From Ignavibacteria bacterium (lineage in GTDB: Bacteria > Bacteroidota > Ignavibacteria > UBA10030 > SZUA-254): a DNA stretch of 12,976 bases. Below the pieces are notes generated by a model. It did not search any database, had not been told where the DNA came from, and worked only from the letters and a program-made list of their open reading frames with translations. Below, piece after piece: positions 6,781 through 12,976 of the stretch (its first letter is position 1; each line of letters opens with the position of its first letter). The position numbers were made by a program, and so were the translations under genes. The stretch lies in NCBI GenBank assembly GCA_005877655.1, contig VBOC01000183.1:1-12976 (forward strand), written 5' to 3'.

Positions 6781-8484
6781 TTACCGGAGCACTCTCTGTT
6801 CCTCCCTATGCATCGAAATAAATTGCGTTTCCACAAGCTTCAGGTAGAGCTGACATCGCTCCAAAAGGTAGTAGTGGCTGCCGTCATCGATGATCCGGCC
6901 GCGGTCGAGAACAAGAATGCGGCGAAGCCCTACGACCGTCGCCAGCCGGTGCGCTATTATGATTGTCGTCCTCCGTTCGGTCACCGAGTTCATCGCCTCG
7001 TGGATTTCCTGCTCCGGCGCTGCCAGGATGGCGCGGGCGATGGCCAGGCGCTGACGCTGTCCCCCCGAGAGCTTGACGCCGCGCTCTCCCACGATTGTCT
7101 CATATTTCTGGGGAAGCGATTCAATAAACTGATCCGCGCGCGCCGCCCTGCAGGCCGCGTAAACGGCTTCATCTGGCGCACCGGGTTTACCGTATCTGAC
7201 ATTTTCCACAATCGTGGTGTCGAACAGGAGAATGTCCTGGGGGACGATGGCGATGCTCGATCGCAGCGAGGAGGCGGTCGCGAATTGGAGGTCGGTACCG
7301 TCGATAAAGACCCGGCCGGATTGGGGCCGATCGAAGCGGAGGAGCAGCGAGAAGAGTGTCGATTTTCCTGCACCGCTGGACCCGACGAGACCGATACACT
7401 CACCCCGTTGGACACTGAACGAAACTTCGTGGAGGGCCTGGTCCCGGTCGGGGTAATGAAACGAGACGTTCCGAAATTCGATTCGGCCACTGACCGGTTC
7501 GGGGAGCGGGCGCGCAGCGAGATCGTCCGTTTCGTGCGGAATCGATGTGATTTCATCGAGCCGACGCAATCCTATACGAAAATGCTCCCAACGTAACAAG
7601 AGCAGCGAGAGTATCCGCGATTGCGGAACGACCAGCAACGTATAAAACACGAATGAGATCAGGGTCTCGGGTCGAAGCTCTCCCGCAGCCATCATATTGG
7701 TTCCCAACAAAAGGACCAGAAGCAACACTCCAATTGCGCTCGATAGAATCAGGGGTTCAATCAAACCAACCCACCGGGCGCTCCGTCGTTCCAGAGAGTC
7801 TGCGCGCGCTTGCTTTTCCCTGAATCGTTCGAGCTCGTGATTCTCGGCGGTGTTGGCCTTTACCACTTCTATTCCGCGCAGGACTTCCTCGACCCCTCCG
7901 GTGATGGCGCCCATTGAGACCTCACTTTCATGCATCCGGCGCCGAACGACTGCGAAGACACACTTCAGAATAAAAGCAACCAAAGGGATTGCCAGGAGCA
8001 GAACCAGGGCGAGCTGCCAGGCGACCAGAAATAGCATAAGCGTGCCCCCAACGACAAGAATCGTCATCGCGAGCGCGGTCAGGACCGTGTACCTGATGAA
8101 CCATTCGACGTCGGCAATGCTCGTTATTAACACTTCCAGGATTTTGCCCGACTGGTGATCTCTGTGGAATCCCACCGGAAGGCGAAGGATGCTCTCGATG
8201 TAGCAGAGACGAAGCGCGGACGTTACACGGCGTGAGACATCCGACATCAGCGAGTAGGCGGCGTAGATCGTGAACGTGATGACGGCCAGACCGATGCCGA
8301 GAATCAGCCAGGTTTGTAAAGGCACAGTTGCCTGGCTGCCGGTGATTGTCTTCCCGAGAATGTCCCGAACGACGATGGGGATTGCCAGCAATCCTGCGCA
8401 GCCCAACATCGACAACGAGCAGGCGGTGAAGACCTTCAACCGATGAGGGCGGAGGAGCGAGAGGAGGCGGGATCCCTCGTTCAT
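6781..8484 (-). CDS. MsbA-like ABC exporter (fused permease and ATPase) lacking Walker B
   Basis: This half-transporter probably flips lipid A or a related lipid across the inner membrane, judging by its place between lpxB and an lpxL-type gene. The membrane domain covers about residues 15-290, with hydrophobic spans near 18-38, 58-78, 131-178 and 243-290. The ATPase domain (about 333-567) has Walker A GSSGAGKST (368-376), the Q-loop VPQD (Q416), signature LSGGQRQRLAIARAI (472-486) and the H-loop IIIAHRLATV (H512). Between ILAAP (490) and EQEIHEAM (491) the usual 16 or so residues with Walker B and the D-loop (ILDEATSALD) are absent, in frame, at 7014/7015. Without the catalytic Glu, ATP hydrolysis should fail. 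The ATG overlaps the lpxB stop (ATGA at 8481-8484). Other lipid or drug exporters of the family are possible. Confidence 0.9.
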   Translation of the reverse strand: MNEGSRLLSLLRPHRLKVFTACSLSMLGCAGLLAIPIVVRDILGKTITGSQATVPLQTWLILGIGLAVITFTIYAAYSLMSDVSRRVTSALRLCYIESILRLPVGFHRDHQSGKILEVLITSIADVEWFIRYTVLTALAMTILVVGGTLMLFLVAWQLALVLLLAIPLVAFILKCVFAVVRRRMHESEVSMGAITGGVEEVLRGIEVVKANTAENHELERFREKQARADSLERRSARWVGLIEPLILSSAIGVLLLVLLLGTNMMAAGELRPETLISFVFYTLLVVPQSRILSLLLLRWEHFRIGLRRLDEITSIPHETDDLAARPLPEPVSGRIEFRNVSFHYPDRDQALHEVSFSVQRGECIGLVGSSGAGKSTLFSLLLRFDRPQSGRVFIDGTDLQFATASSLRSSIAIVPQDILLFDTTIVENVRYGKPGAPDEAVYAACRAARADQFIESLPQKYETIVGERGVKLSGGQRQRLAIARAILAAPEQEIHEAMNSVTERRTTIIIAHRLATVVGLRRILVLDRGRIIDDGSHYYLLERCQLYLKLVETQFISMHREEQRVLR

Positions 8485-9686
8485 GCTACTTCCAGGCGAT
8501 TCCGCTCCCGGATCTGCGTGACTTCGTTTAAGATGAAAGAGGCAGCCCGGTCAAGAACGCCGCGCTCTCCGAGCATTGAACGGATCGTTCCCAGTTTTTC
8601 CCGGATCGTATTTGCCCGTTCAGGACGATCAAGAATGGAGATGGCTTCCAGCGCGAGCCGTTCGGCTGTGACATCTTCCTGCAGAAGTTCCGGAACCGCC
8701 CGCTCTCCAAGAAGGATATTGGGCATCGAGAGGAAACGAACCTTCAAGAGATGTTTGCCGAGAAGATACGTCAACGGTTTCACACGGTAGGCCACGACCA
8801 TCGGGATCCCGAGAAGCGCAAGTTCGAGCGTGGCGGTTCCTGAAGAGAGCAGAACCATTTCGCACTTGCTCAACAATGTGTAAATGTGGTCTTCAACAAC
8901 AGTGACCAAGCCCGACATCCCGGCCCGCATAATCTGCTTTTCGAGCGCGGATCTGAGATGCGGAGCGGCCAGAGGGAGAATAATCTGCAATTCCGGATGT
9001 TTTGTCAGCAGGATCTGCGCGGCTCCGAGCATTGCGGGAACCATCTGATGGAGTTCCTGAAAGCGGCTGCCGGGCATGATGGCGATCGTCCGCCTTGCGG
9101 AATCCATGCCGAGCGAATCAAAGATTTTCCCGGCGCCCGGTTCCGTCTTAACGATATCGATCAAGGGGTGTCCGAACCAGCGGACCTGGCCGCCTTCTCT
9201 TCGATAAATGGCGGCTTCATCGGCAAAGGCAGCGATGATCGCGTGTGCTCTTGTGGCAACGGCTCGCGCCCGCCACTCGCCCCAGAACCAGACCTGCGGA
9301 GGGAAGTAATATATGAACGGTATCCCCTCGCTGTGGAGAAACCTTGACAGCAGTCCGTTAAAGCCCTCATTGTCGACGAGGACGGCCATGTCGGGAGGAT
9401 CAGAGCGGATCATGGAACGGATCTCCGACATGACCCGCCGGAGAGGGTGTAAGTAGCGGAGAGCTTCCTGAAAACCTACACATCCGAGGTGGGATGTGCG
9501 AACGCGAATCTCGATACCCGCTTCGATCATCTTTTCGCCTCCCGAACCGTATAATTGAACATGCCGATTGTGGGAGAGAATCGCGCGTGCGAGGTAGGCT
9601 GCCTGCCGGTCGCCGGACACTTCGCCGGCGGCGATGAAGATTCTTGGATAGGACTCGATTTCCCCACCGCGCTGCGGTGCGTGCAT
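8481..9686 (-). CDS. lpxB: Lipid-A-disaccharide synthase
   Basis: LpxB condenses UDP-2,3-diacylglucosamine with lipid X to form the lipid A disaccharide at the inner membrane. Family features are RIFIAAGEVSGDRQAA near the N-terminus, YGSGGEKMIEAGIE, MAVLVDNEGFN, IYYFPPQVWFWGEWRA, WFGHPLIDIV, the glycosyltransferase loop IMPGSRFQELHQM and LLSSGTATLELALLGIPMVVAYR. The length is 401 residues and no block is missing. The ATG at 9686 is preferred over the TTG one codon upstream, because AAGG lies five bases before that TTG, at good distance. The stop overlaps the ABC exporter start, so the pair is probably one transcript running leftward. It is divergent from moxR across a 400-bp gap. Confidence 0.95.
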   Translation of the reverse strand: MHAPQRGGEIESYPRIFIAAGEVSGDRQAAYLARAILSHNRHVQLYGSGGEKMIEAGIEIRVRTSHLGCVGFQEALRYLHPLRRVMSEIRSMIRSDPPDMAVLVDNEGFNGLLSRFLHSEGIPFIYYFPPQVWFWGEWRARAVATRAHAIIAAFADEAAIYRREGGQVRWFGHPLIDIVKTEPGAGKIFDSLGMDSARRTIAIMPGSRFQELHQMVPAMLGAAQILLTKHPELQIILPLAAPHLRSALEKQIMRAGMSGLVTVVEDHIYTLLSKCEMVLLSSGTATLELALLGIPMVVAYRVKPLTYLLGKHLLKVRFLSMPNILLGERAVPELLQEDVTAERLALEAISILDRPERANTIREKLGTIRSMLGERGVLDRAASFILNEVTQIRERNRLEVA

Positions 9687-9760
9687 CAAGCCTTAACCAG
9701 TATGAGATAAACCAAAATCTCTTCCAATCAATTGAGTCGCTTGTGGAACATCATGTAAAT

Positions 9761-9795
9761 CCCCCAGACATCTGCCCTTGTCAGCGATCTGGGGG
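9761..9795. repeat. Inverted repeat (8-bp perfect stem, 19-base loop)
   Basis: CCCCCAGA (9761-9768) pairs perfectly with TCTGGGGG (9788-9795). No T run follows on either strand, so it is not a standard terminator. It could be a protein-binding site or a 5'-UTR hairpin for lpxB on the minus strand, about 75 bp from its ATG. On the plus strand it ends five bases before a GAAGG Shine-Dalgarno-like site. Confidence 0.5.
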
Positions 9796-9811
9796 CTACG
9801 AAGGTCATATA

Positions 9812-9889
9812 ATGGAAAAATGCATGGAAAAAGTCAAGACTTCGGGAGTCGCGGCACAAATTATTTGTTTTTTCGCCCGATTTTGGTAA
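9812..9889 (+). CDS. Possible 25-residue small protein
   Basis: The ATG at 9812 has GAAGG (9800-9804) seven bases upstream, one of the better Shine-Dalgarno sites in the window, and directly follows the hairpin at 9761-9795. The peptide starts MEKCMEKVKTSG and ends in a hydrophobic, Cys/Phe-rich stretch (AAQIICFFARFW). A 9-bp direct repeat, ATGGAAAAA at 9812 and 9824, forms its first codons. It could be a leader peptide or chance; there is no homology I can name. Confidence 0.2.
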   Translation: MEKCMEKVKTSGVAAQIICFFARFW

Positions 9890-10090
9890 ATTTAGTCACG
9901 TATTTAAGGTTTTCCGCTCGACATCGTATTTTTCAACCTGCTGGTTTTTCATATAAATGCCGGTTACGGGGGCCCCACCATCGCCAATACCATCCTCTGC
10001 ACGGCTCGTTCCTGGGGAAAATGAGGTCCGGGTGACGGTTTTTCCGCAAGATAAACCATAAATCTTTGAACAAGAAACCACAATCGAGAC

Positions 10091-11077
10091 ATGACGGACA
10101 TTAAATCTCTGAATGAGCGCATTCAGCGCGAAAGCGCCTTCGTGGAGCTGCTCCAGATGGAAGTCGGGAAGATCATTGTGGGGCAAAAACCGATGGTTGA
10201 ACGCCTGCTGATCGGTCTCCTGTCAAATGGACACGTTCTCCTCGAAGGAGTTCCCGGACTCGCGAAAACCCTTTCAATCAAGACACTCGCCGCAGCCATA
10301 CATGCAAAATTCCAGCGTATTCAATTTACACCGGATTTGCTCCCGGCCGATGTTATCGGAACGATGATTTATAATCAGAAGAACGGGGAGTTTACGGTGC
10401 GTAAGGGGCCTATTTTCGCGAACTTTATTTTGGCCGATGAAATCAACCGGGCGCCCGCCAAGGTGCAGAGCGCACTTCTCGAAGCGATGCAGGAACGCCA
10501 GATGACCATCGGGGAACAAACCTTCAAGCTCGACGAGCCGTTTCTTGTTCTTGCGACACAGAATCCGATCGAGCAGGAAGGCACGTATCCTCTGCCGGAA
10601 GCCCAGGTCGACCGGTTCATGCTGAAGATCAGGATCGATTATCCAAACCGGGAGGAGGAACGGTTGATCATGCGCCAGAATATCACAAACTCTACCCCCG
10701 AGGTAAATGCCGCCGTGAGTCCTTCTGATATACTGAAGGCCCGTAAGGTTGTCCAGGAAGTGTACATGGATGAAAAGATCGAACGATATATCCTCGATAT
10801 TGTTTTCGCGACCCGCCGCCCGGGCGAGTTCAAGCTGGAAAAGCTCTCCTCCCTGATCAACTACGGTGCATCGCCCCGCGCCTCGATCAACCTGGCGCTT
10901 GCTTCAAAGGCCTTTGCATTCATTAAGCGCCGGGGTTATGTCATTCCCGAAGATGTGCGGGCGATCTGTCATGATGTGCTCAGGCACCGGATCGCCGTGA
11001 CGTATGAGGCCGAGGCGGAAAATGTTTCCCCCGAAAATATCGTGGACGAGATTCTGAACACTATCGAAGTGCCGTAA
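10091..11077 (+). CDS. moxR: MoxR-family AAA+ ATPase
   Basis: MoxR proteins are chaperone-like AAA+ ATPases, usually working with VWA proteins encoded next door to mature or protect enzymes and envelope complexes. Visible are IIVGQKPMVERLL (28-40), Walker A GVPGLAKT (53-60), Walker B FILADEINRA (112-121), sensor 1 ATQNP (155-159), the block EQEGTYPLPEAQVDRFM and the lid-domain GASPRASINLAL. The length of 328 residues is typical and the reading is intact. The ATG at 10091 has no clear Shine-Dalgarno site. The stop lies 2 bp before the GTG of the DUF58 gene, forming an operon with the two genes after it. In Bacteroidota this arrangement is the Bat (aerotolerance) locus. Confidence 0.95.
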   Translation: MTDIKSLNERIQRESAFVELLQMEVGKIIVGQKPMVERLLIGLLSNGHVLLEGVPGLAKTLSIKTLAAAIHAKFQRIQFTPDLLPADVIGTMIYNQKNGEFTVRKGPIFANFILADEINRAPAKVQSALLEAMQERQMTIGEQTFKLDEPFLVLATQNPIEQEGTYPLPEAQVDRFMLKIRIDYPNREEERLIMRQNITNSTPEVNAAVSPSDILKARKVVQEVYMDEKIERYILDIVFATRRPGEFKLEKLSSLINYGASPRASINLALASKAFAFIKRRGYVIPEDVRAICHDVLRHRIAVTYEAEAENVSPENIVDEILNTIEVP

Positions 11078-11079
11078 GC

Positions 11080-11955
11080 GTGGAAACCGCCGAACTGCTG
11101 AAGAAAGTCCGGAAGATCGAAATCCGCACCAAAGGTTTGGTGCATCAGATTTTTTCCGGTGAGTATCACAGTGTGTTCAAAGGGCGAGGGATGGCCTTCA
11201 GCGAGGTACGGGAGTACCAGTTCGGAGACGATATCCGCGCAATCGACTGGAATGTCTCCGCGCGATTCAATCACCCCTTTGTCAAGGTCTTCGAGGAGGA
11301 ACGAGAACTCACGGTGATGCTCGTCGTGGACGTCAGCCGATCGGGCGAATTCGGGACGGCTCATCAAATGAAGAGGGATGTTGCGGCGGAGCTGTGCGCA
11401 GTACTGGCATTTTCCGCGCTCCAGAATAACGACAAGGTGGGCGTGATCTTCTTCAGCGATATCGTGGAGAAATTCATCCCGCCGAAGAAAGGACGCACGC
11501 ATATCCTGCGCATCGTCAGGGAGCTTCTTGATTTTCAGCCCGCGAACAAACGAACAAAGATCTCTGAGGGATTGCGCTATCTAACAAGTGCGATCAAGAA
11601 ACGGAGCATCGCTTTTCTGATCTCGGATTTCCTTGATGAGGGCTATAGCGATGCGCTGAAGATTGCCGCCAGGAAGCACGACCTGATCGGGGTGCGGCTC
11701 TTCGATCCGCGCGAGGCCGCACTCCCGCCCGTCGGATTGTTGCGGGTCACTGATGCCGAATCGGGGGAAGCGATGTGGGTGGATACATCCGATCGCCGGG
11801 TGCGGGACAGGTATGCGCGCTGGTGGGGCGATCGCAGCGCAGAAAGGGTAAAGCTGTTCAGGCGAAGCGGCGTGGATTCGATCGATATTCGTATCGATCA
11901 ATCCTATGTCACTCCGCTGGTTTCGTTTTTCAGGTTGAGAGAGAGACGGTGGTGA
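11080..11955 (+). CDS. DUF58 protein with von Willebrand factor A-like fold
   Basis: The 291-residue protein carries the DUF58 core VREYQFGDDIRAIDWNVSAR (43-62) and, inside a VWA-like fold, the metal-binding MIDAS sequence DVSRS (84-88). The end, with LPPVGLLRVTDAESGE, is also typical. No signal peptide or membrane span is seen, so it is cytoplasmic and presumably the partner of the MoxR ATPase 2 bp upstream; the exact client is unknown. The start is GTG at 11080, the first codon in the only reasonable position after the moxR stop. The stop (11953-11955) is 34 bp before the preferred ATG of the next gene. Confidence 0.92.
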   Translation: METAELLKKVRKIEIRTKGLVHQIFSGEYHSVFKGRGMAFSEVREYQFGDDIRAIDWNVSARFNHPFVKVFEEERELTVMLVVDVSRSGEFGTAHQMKRDVAAELCAVLAFSALQNNDKVGVIFFSDIVEKFIPPKKGRTHILRIVRELLDFQPANKRTKISEGLRYLTSAIKKRSIAFLISDFLDEGYSDALKIAARKHDLIGVRLFDPREAALPPVGLLRVTDAESGEAMWVDTSDRRVRDRYARWWGDRSAERVKLFRRSGVDSIDIRIDQSYVTPLVSFFRLRERRW

Positions 11956-11989
11956 GGTGTCCTGTCCGGCAATCAGAGGTGACAGGGCC

Positions 11990-12967
11990 ATGAGAAAGAC
12001 CCTGATAATTCTGTTCCTCTTTTCAACTCCTCTCCTCGCGCAGAGCGTTCATGTCACGGCGCGGACGGATTCGAATAATATCCTGATCGGCGACTGGCTC
12101 GCGCTCCATATCGAGGTCGAACATCCGGCCGGTACGACCATTCTCTTCCCACAGCTCCCGGATTCAATCGAAGGTTTTGAAATAGTCCGTCGGGTTCCGG
12201 CCTCCAAAAAATCCACAGATCTTGGCGTGATGGAGTCCGCGACATTCATTGTCACGGCATTCGACTCGGGAATGCACGTCATCCCCCCTCTGCCGGTCGA
12301 GTACACCTCGGCCGGCGATTCGACAAAGCATTCCATGGAGACACTTCCAATCCCCGTCTATGTGAGGGGCATCGTGATCGATACGACGAAGGAGATCAAG
12401 GATGTCAAACCCCCGTTGTCGCTGCCTCTGACGCTCGCGGATTTTCTCCCGTATCTGATCGGGATCGCTGCGGCGGGAGGGTTGGTGTGGTTGTATATCT
12501 ACGTCCGCGGCAAACGGAGGAAAGGGGAGTCGATTCTTCCCGAGGCACCTGAAAGACCTGCAGATGAACTTGCCCTTGAGGCGCTTCGCGCATTGGAATC
12601 GGAGCGGCTCTGGCAGCGGGGAAAGATCAAGGAATATCATTCGCAGTTGACCGATATCCTGCGTCTTTACATCGAACGGCGCCTCGGCGTGGCAGCGCTG
12701 GAGCTCACCTCCGATGAAATATTGAGCGCGGCGCCGATCAGGCTTCTTAATAATACTCGCGAAGCCCTGAAGGAGATCCTGACGCGCGCAGATCTTGTGA
12801 AGTTTGCGAAGTACCAACCATTGCCGGAAGAGCACGAAACAAGTTTGAGACTTGCGACCGGCTTTGTCGAATCAAGCCGTGTCCGGGAAGGAGCGCCTGC
12901 CCGTGCCCAGGAAGTACCACCTGCTACGCAAGAAACGCCGGAAGAAATGAAGGTGCCATCCGCATGA
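11990..12967 (+). CDS. BatD-like membrane protein with a cytoplasmic C-terminal domain
   Basis: The product (325 residues) has a signal peptide (MRKTLIILFLFSTPLLAQ), a periplasmic beta-sandwich-like domain (about 20-140, with ILIGDWLALHIEVEHP as in BatD-type Ig-like repeats), one membrane span (FLPYLIGIAAAGGLVWLYIYV, 152-172) and a basic stop-transfer (RGKRRK). A helical cytoplasmic part follows (about 190-295), resembling the DUF4381/BatD C-terminus, with GKIKEYHSQLTDILRLYIERR; the tail is rich in Pro, Glu and Ala. The ATG at 11990 is preferred because GAGGTGA precedes it and it begins the signal peptide; a GTG at 11957 would add 11 residues. It likely links MoxR-DUF58 to the envelope. Its stop overlaps the next ATG (12964). 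Confidence 0.75.
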   Translation: MRKTLIILFLFSTPLLAQSVHVTARTDSNNILIGDWLALHIEVEHPAGTTILFPQLPDSIEGFEIVRRVPASKKSTDLGVMESATFIVTAFDSGMHVIPPLPVEYTSAGDSTKHSMETLPIPVYVRGIVIDTTKEIKDVKPPLSLPLTLADFLPYLIGIAAAGGLVWLYIYVRGKRRKGESILPEAPERPADELALEALRALESERLWQRGKIKEYHSQLTDILRLYIERRLGVAALELTSDEILSAAPIRLLNNTREALKEILTRADLVKFAKYQPLPEEHETSLRLATGFVESSRVREGAPARAQEVPPATQETPEEMKVPSA

Positions 12968-12976
12968 CGTTTGCGA
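12964..12976 (+). CDS. Start of the next operon gene (cut by window end), possibly a VWA-domain BatA-like protein
   Basis: An ATG at 12964 overlaps the upstream stop as ATGA and reads MTFA to the edge. VWA-domain BatA proteins commonly follow here and often begin with a short F-A-N-P segment before their first membrane span, which fits. Only four codons are visible, so this rests on context. Confidence 0.4.

Larger units (their letters stand above)
9690..10090. other. Divergent intergenic region between lpxB and moxR
   Basis: Transcripts must start here in both directions. The stretch holds a hairpin (9761-9795), a possible 25-residue ORF (9812-9889) and AT-rich tracts around 9855-9900. TTG at 9865-9867, 19 bp before TAAATTTA (9887-9894), roughly fits the FCB-type -33/-7 pattern (TTG, TAnnTTTG) with one mismatch and could drive moxR, but this is weak. 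From 9900 to 10090 I see no gene and no convincing Shine-Dalgarno site before the moxR ATG. Confidence 0.5.

Noticed and set aside
6751..7596. Plus-strand open frame (281 codons) opposite the ABC ATPase domain
   Set aside because: It is antisense to Walker A, signature and H-loop codons and has no family resemblance.
9761..9795. Rho-independent terminator
   Set aside because: The stem is G/C-rich but no T run follows on either strand and no gene ends next to it.
9778..9813. Promoter with TTGTCA (9778-9783) and TATAAT (9808-9813)
   Set aside because: The -10 is perfect but the spacing is 24 bp, too long for a normal sigma70 promoter, and the -35 lies in the hairpin.
12164..12835. Minus-strand open frame (223 codons) opposite the BatD-like gene
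   Set aside because: It lacks motifs and lies over a plus-strand gene with a clear signal peptide, membrane span and operon overlaps.

Overview
The window is about 13 kb of dense, mid-to-high GC bacterial DNA from a Gram-negative. The signs are a lipid A disaccharide synthase, an MsbA-type exporter, a late acyltransferase, a TonB-receptor-like barrel end and a second surface protein. A GlmU-like protein that stops after its uridylyltransferase domain, an aerotolerance-type moxR-DUF58-BatD-like operon, and few strong Shine-Dalgarno sites suggest the Bacteroidota/Ignavibacteria/Chlorobi (FCB) side of the tree. This placement is an inference from gene content, not a database match.

Layout. (1) 1-2445, plus strand: the 3' end of an outer-membrane beta-barrel gene, then panC (pantothenate/CoA) and a single-domain glmU-like nucleotidyltransferase, packed with overlapping ends. 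(2) 2450-5598, plus strand: a sigma70-like promoter, a small exported protein, a membrane-anchored LytR_C protein, rsfS and argS, the last two overlapping by ATGA. (3) 5598-5685: an 88-bp stub that looks like the first and last codons of a gene whose middle is missing. (4) 5721-9686, minus strand: a lipid A cluster read as lpxB, then an MsbA-like ABC exporter (ATGA overlap), then a 17-bp tandem repeat, then an lpxL-type acyltransferase with a broken frame. (5) 9690-10090: a divergent intergenic region with a hairpin and a possible 25-residue ORF. (6) 10091-12976, plus strand: moxR, DUF58, a BatD-like membrane protein and the first codons of a further gene.

The most striking property of the window is damage. 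Several otherwise well-conserved genes lack short conserved blocks or change frame: the N-terminus of PanC, the start of the GlmU-like gene, possibly the start of rsfS, most of the gene after argS, the middle of the LpxL-like gene, and the Walker B/D-loop of the ABC exporter. By contrast lpxB, argS, moxR, DUF58 and the BatD-like gene read as intact. Either the locus is decaying by small deletions, or the assembly has dropped short stretches. The sequence alone cannot separate these.

Functionally the window joins envelope biogenesis (lipid A synthesis and export, UDP-GlcNAc supply, surface proteins) with housekeeping (pantothenate, arginyl-tRNA, ribosome silencing) and an envelope stress/chaperone operon (MoxR-DUF58-Bat). 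I see no tRNA, rRNA, CRISPR array, insertion sequence or phage gene.
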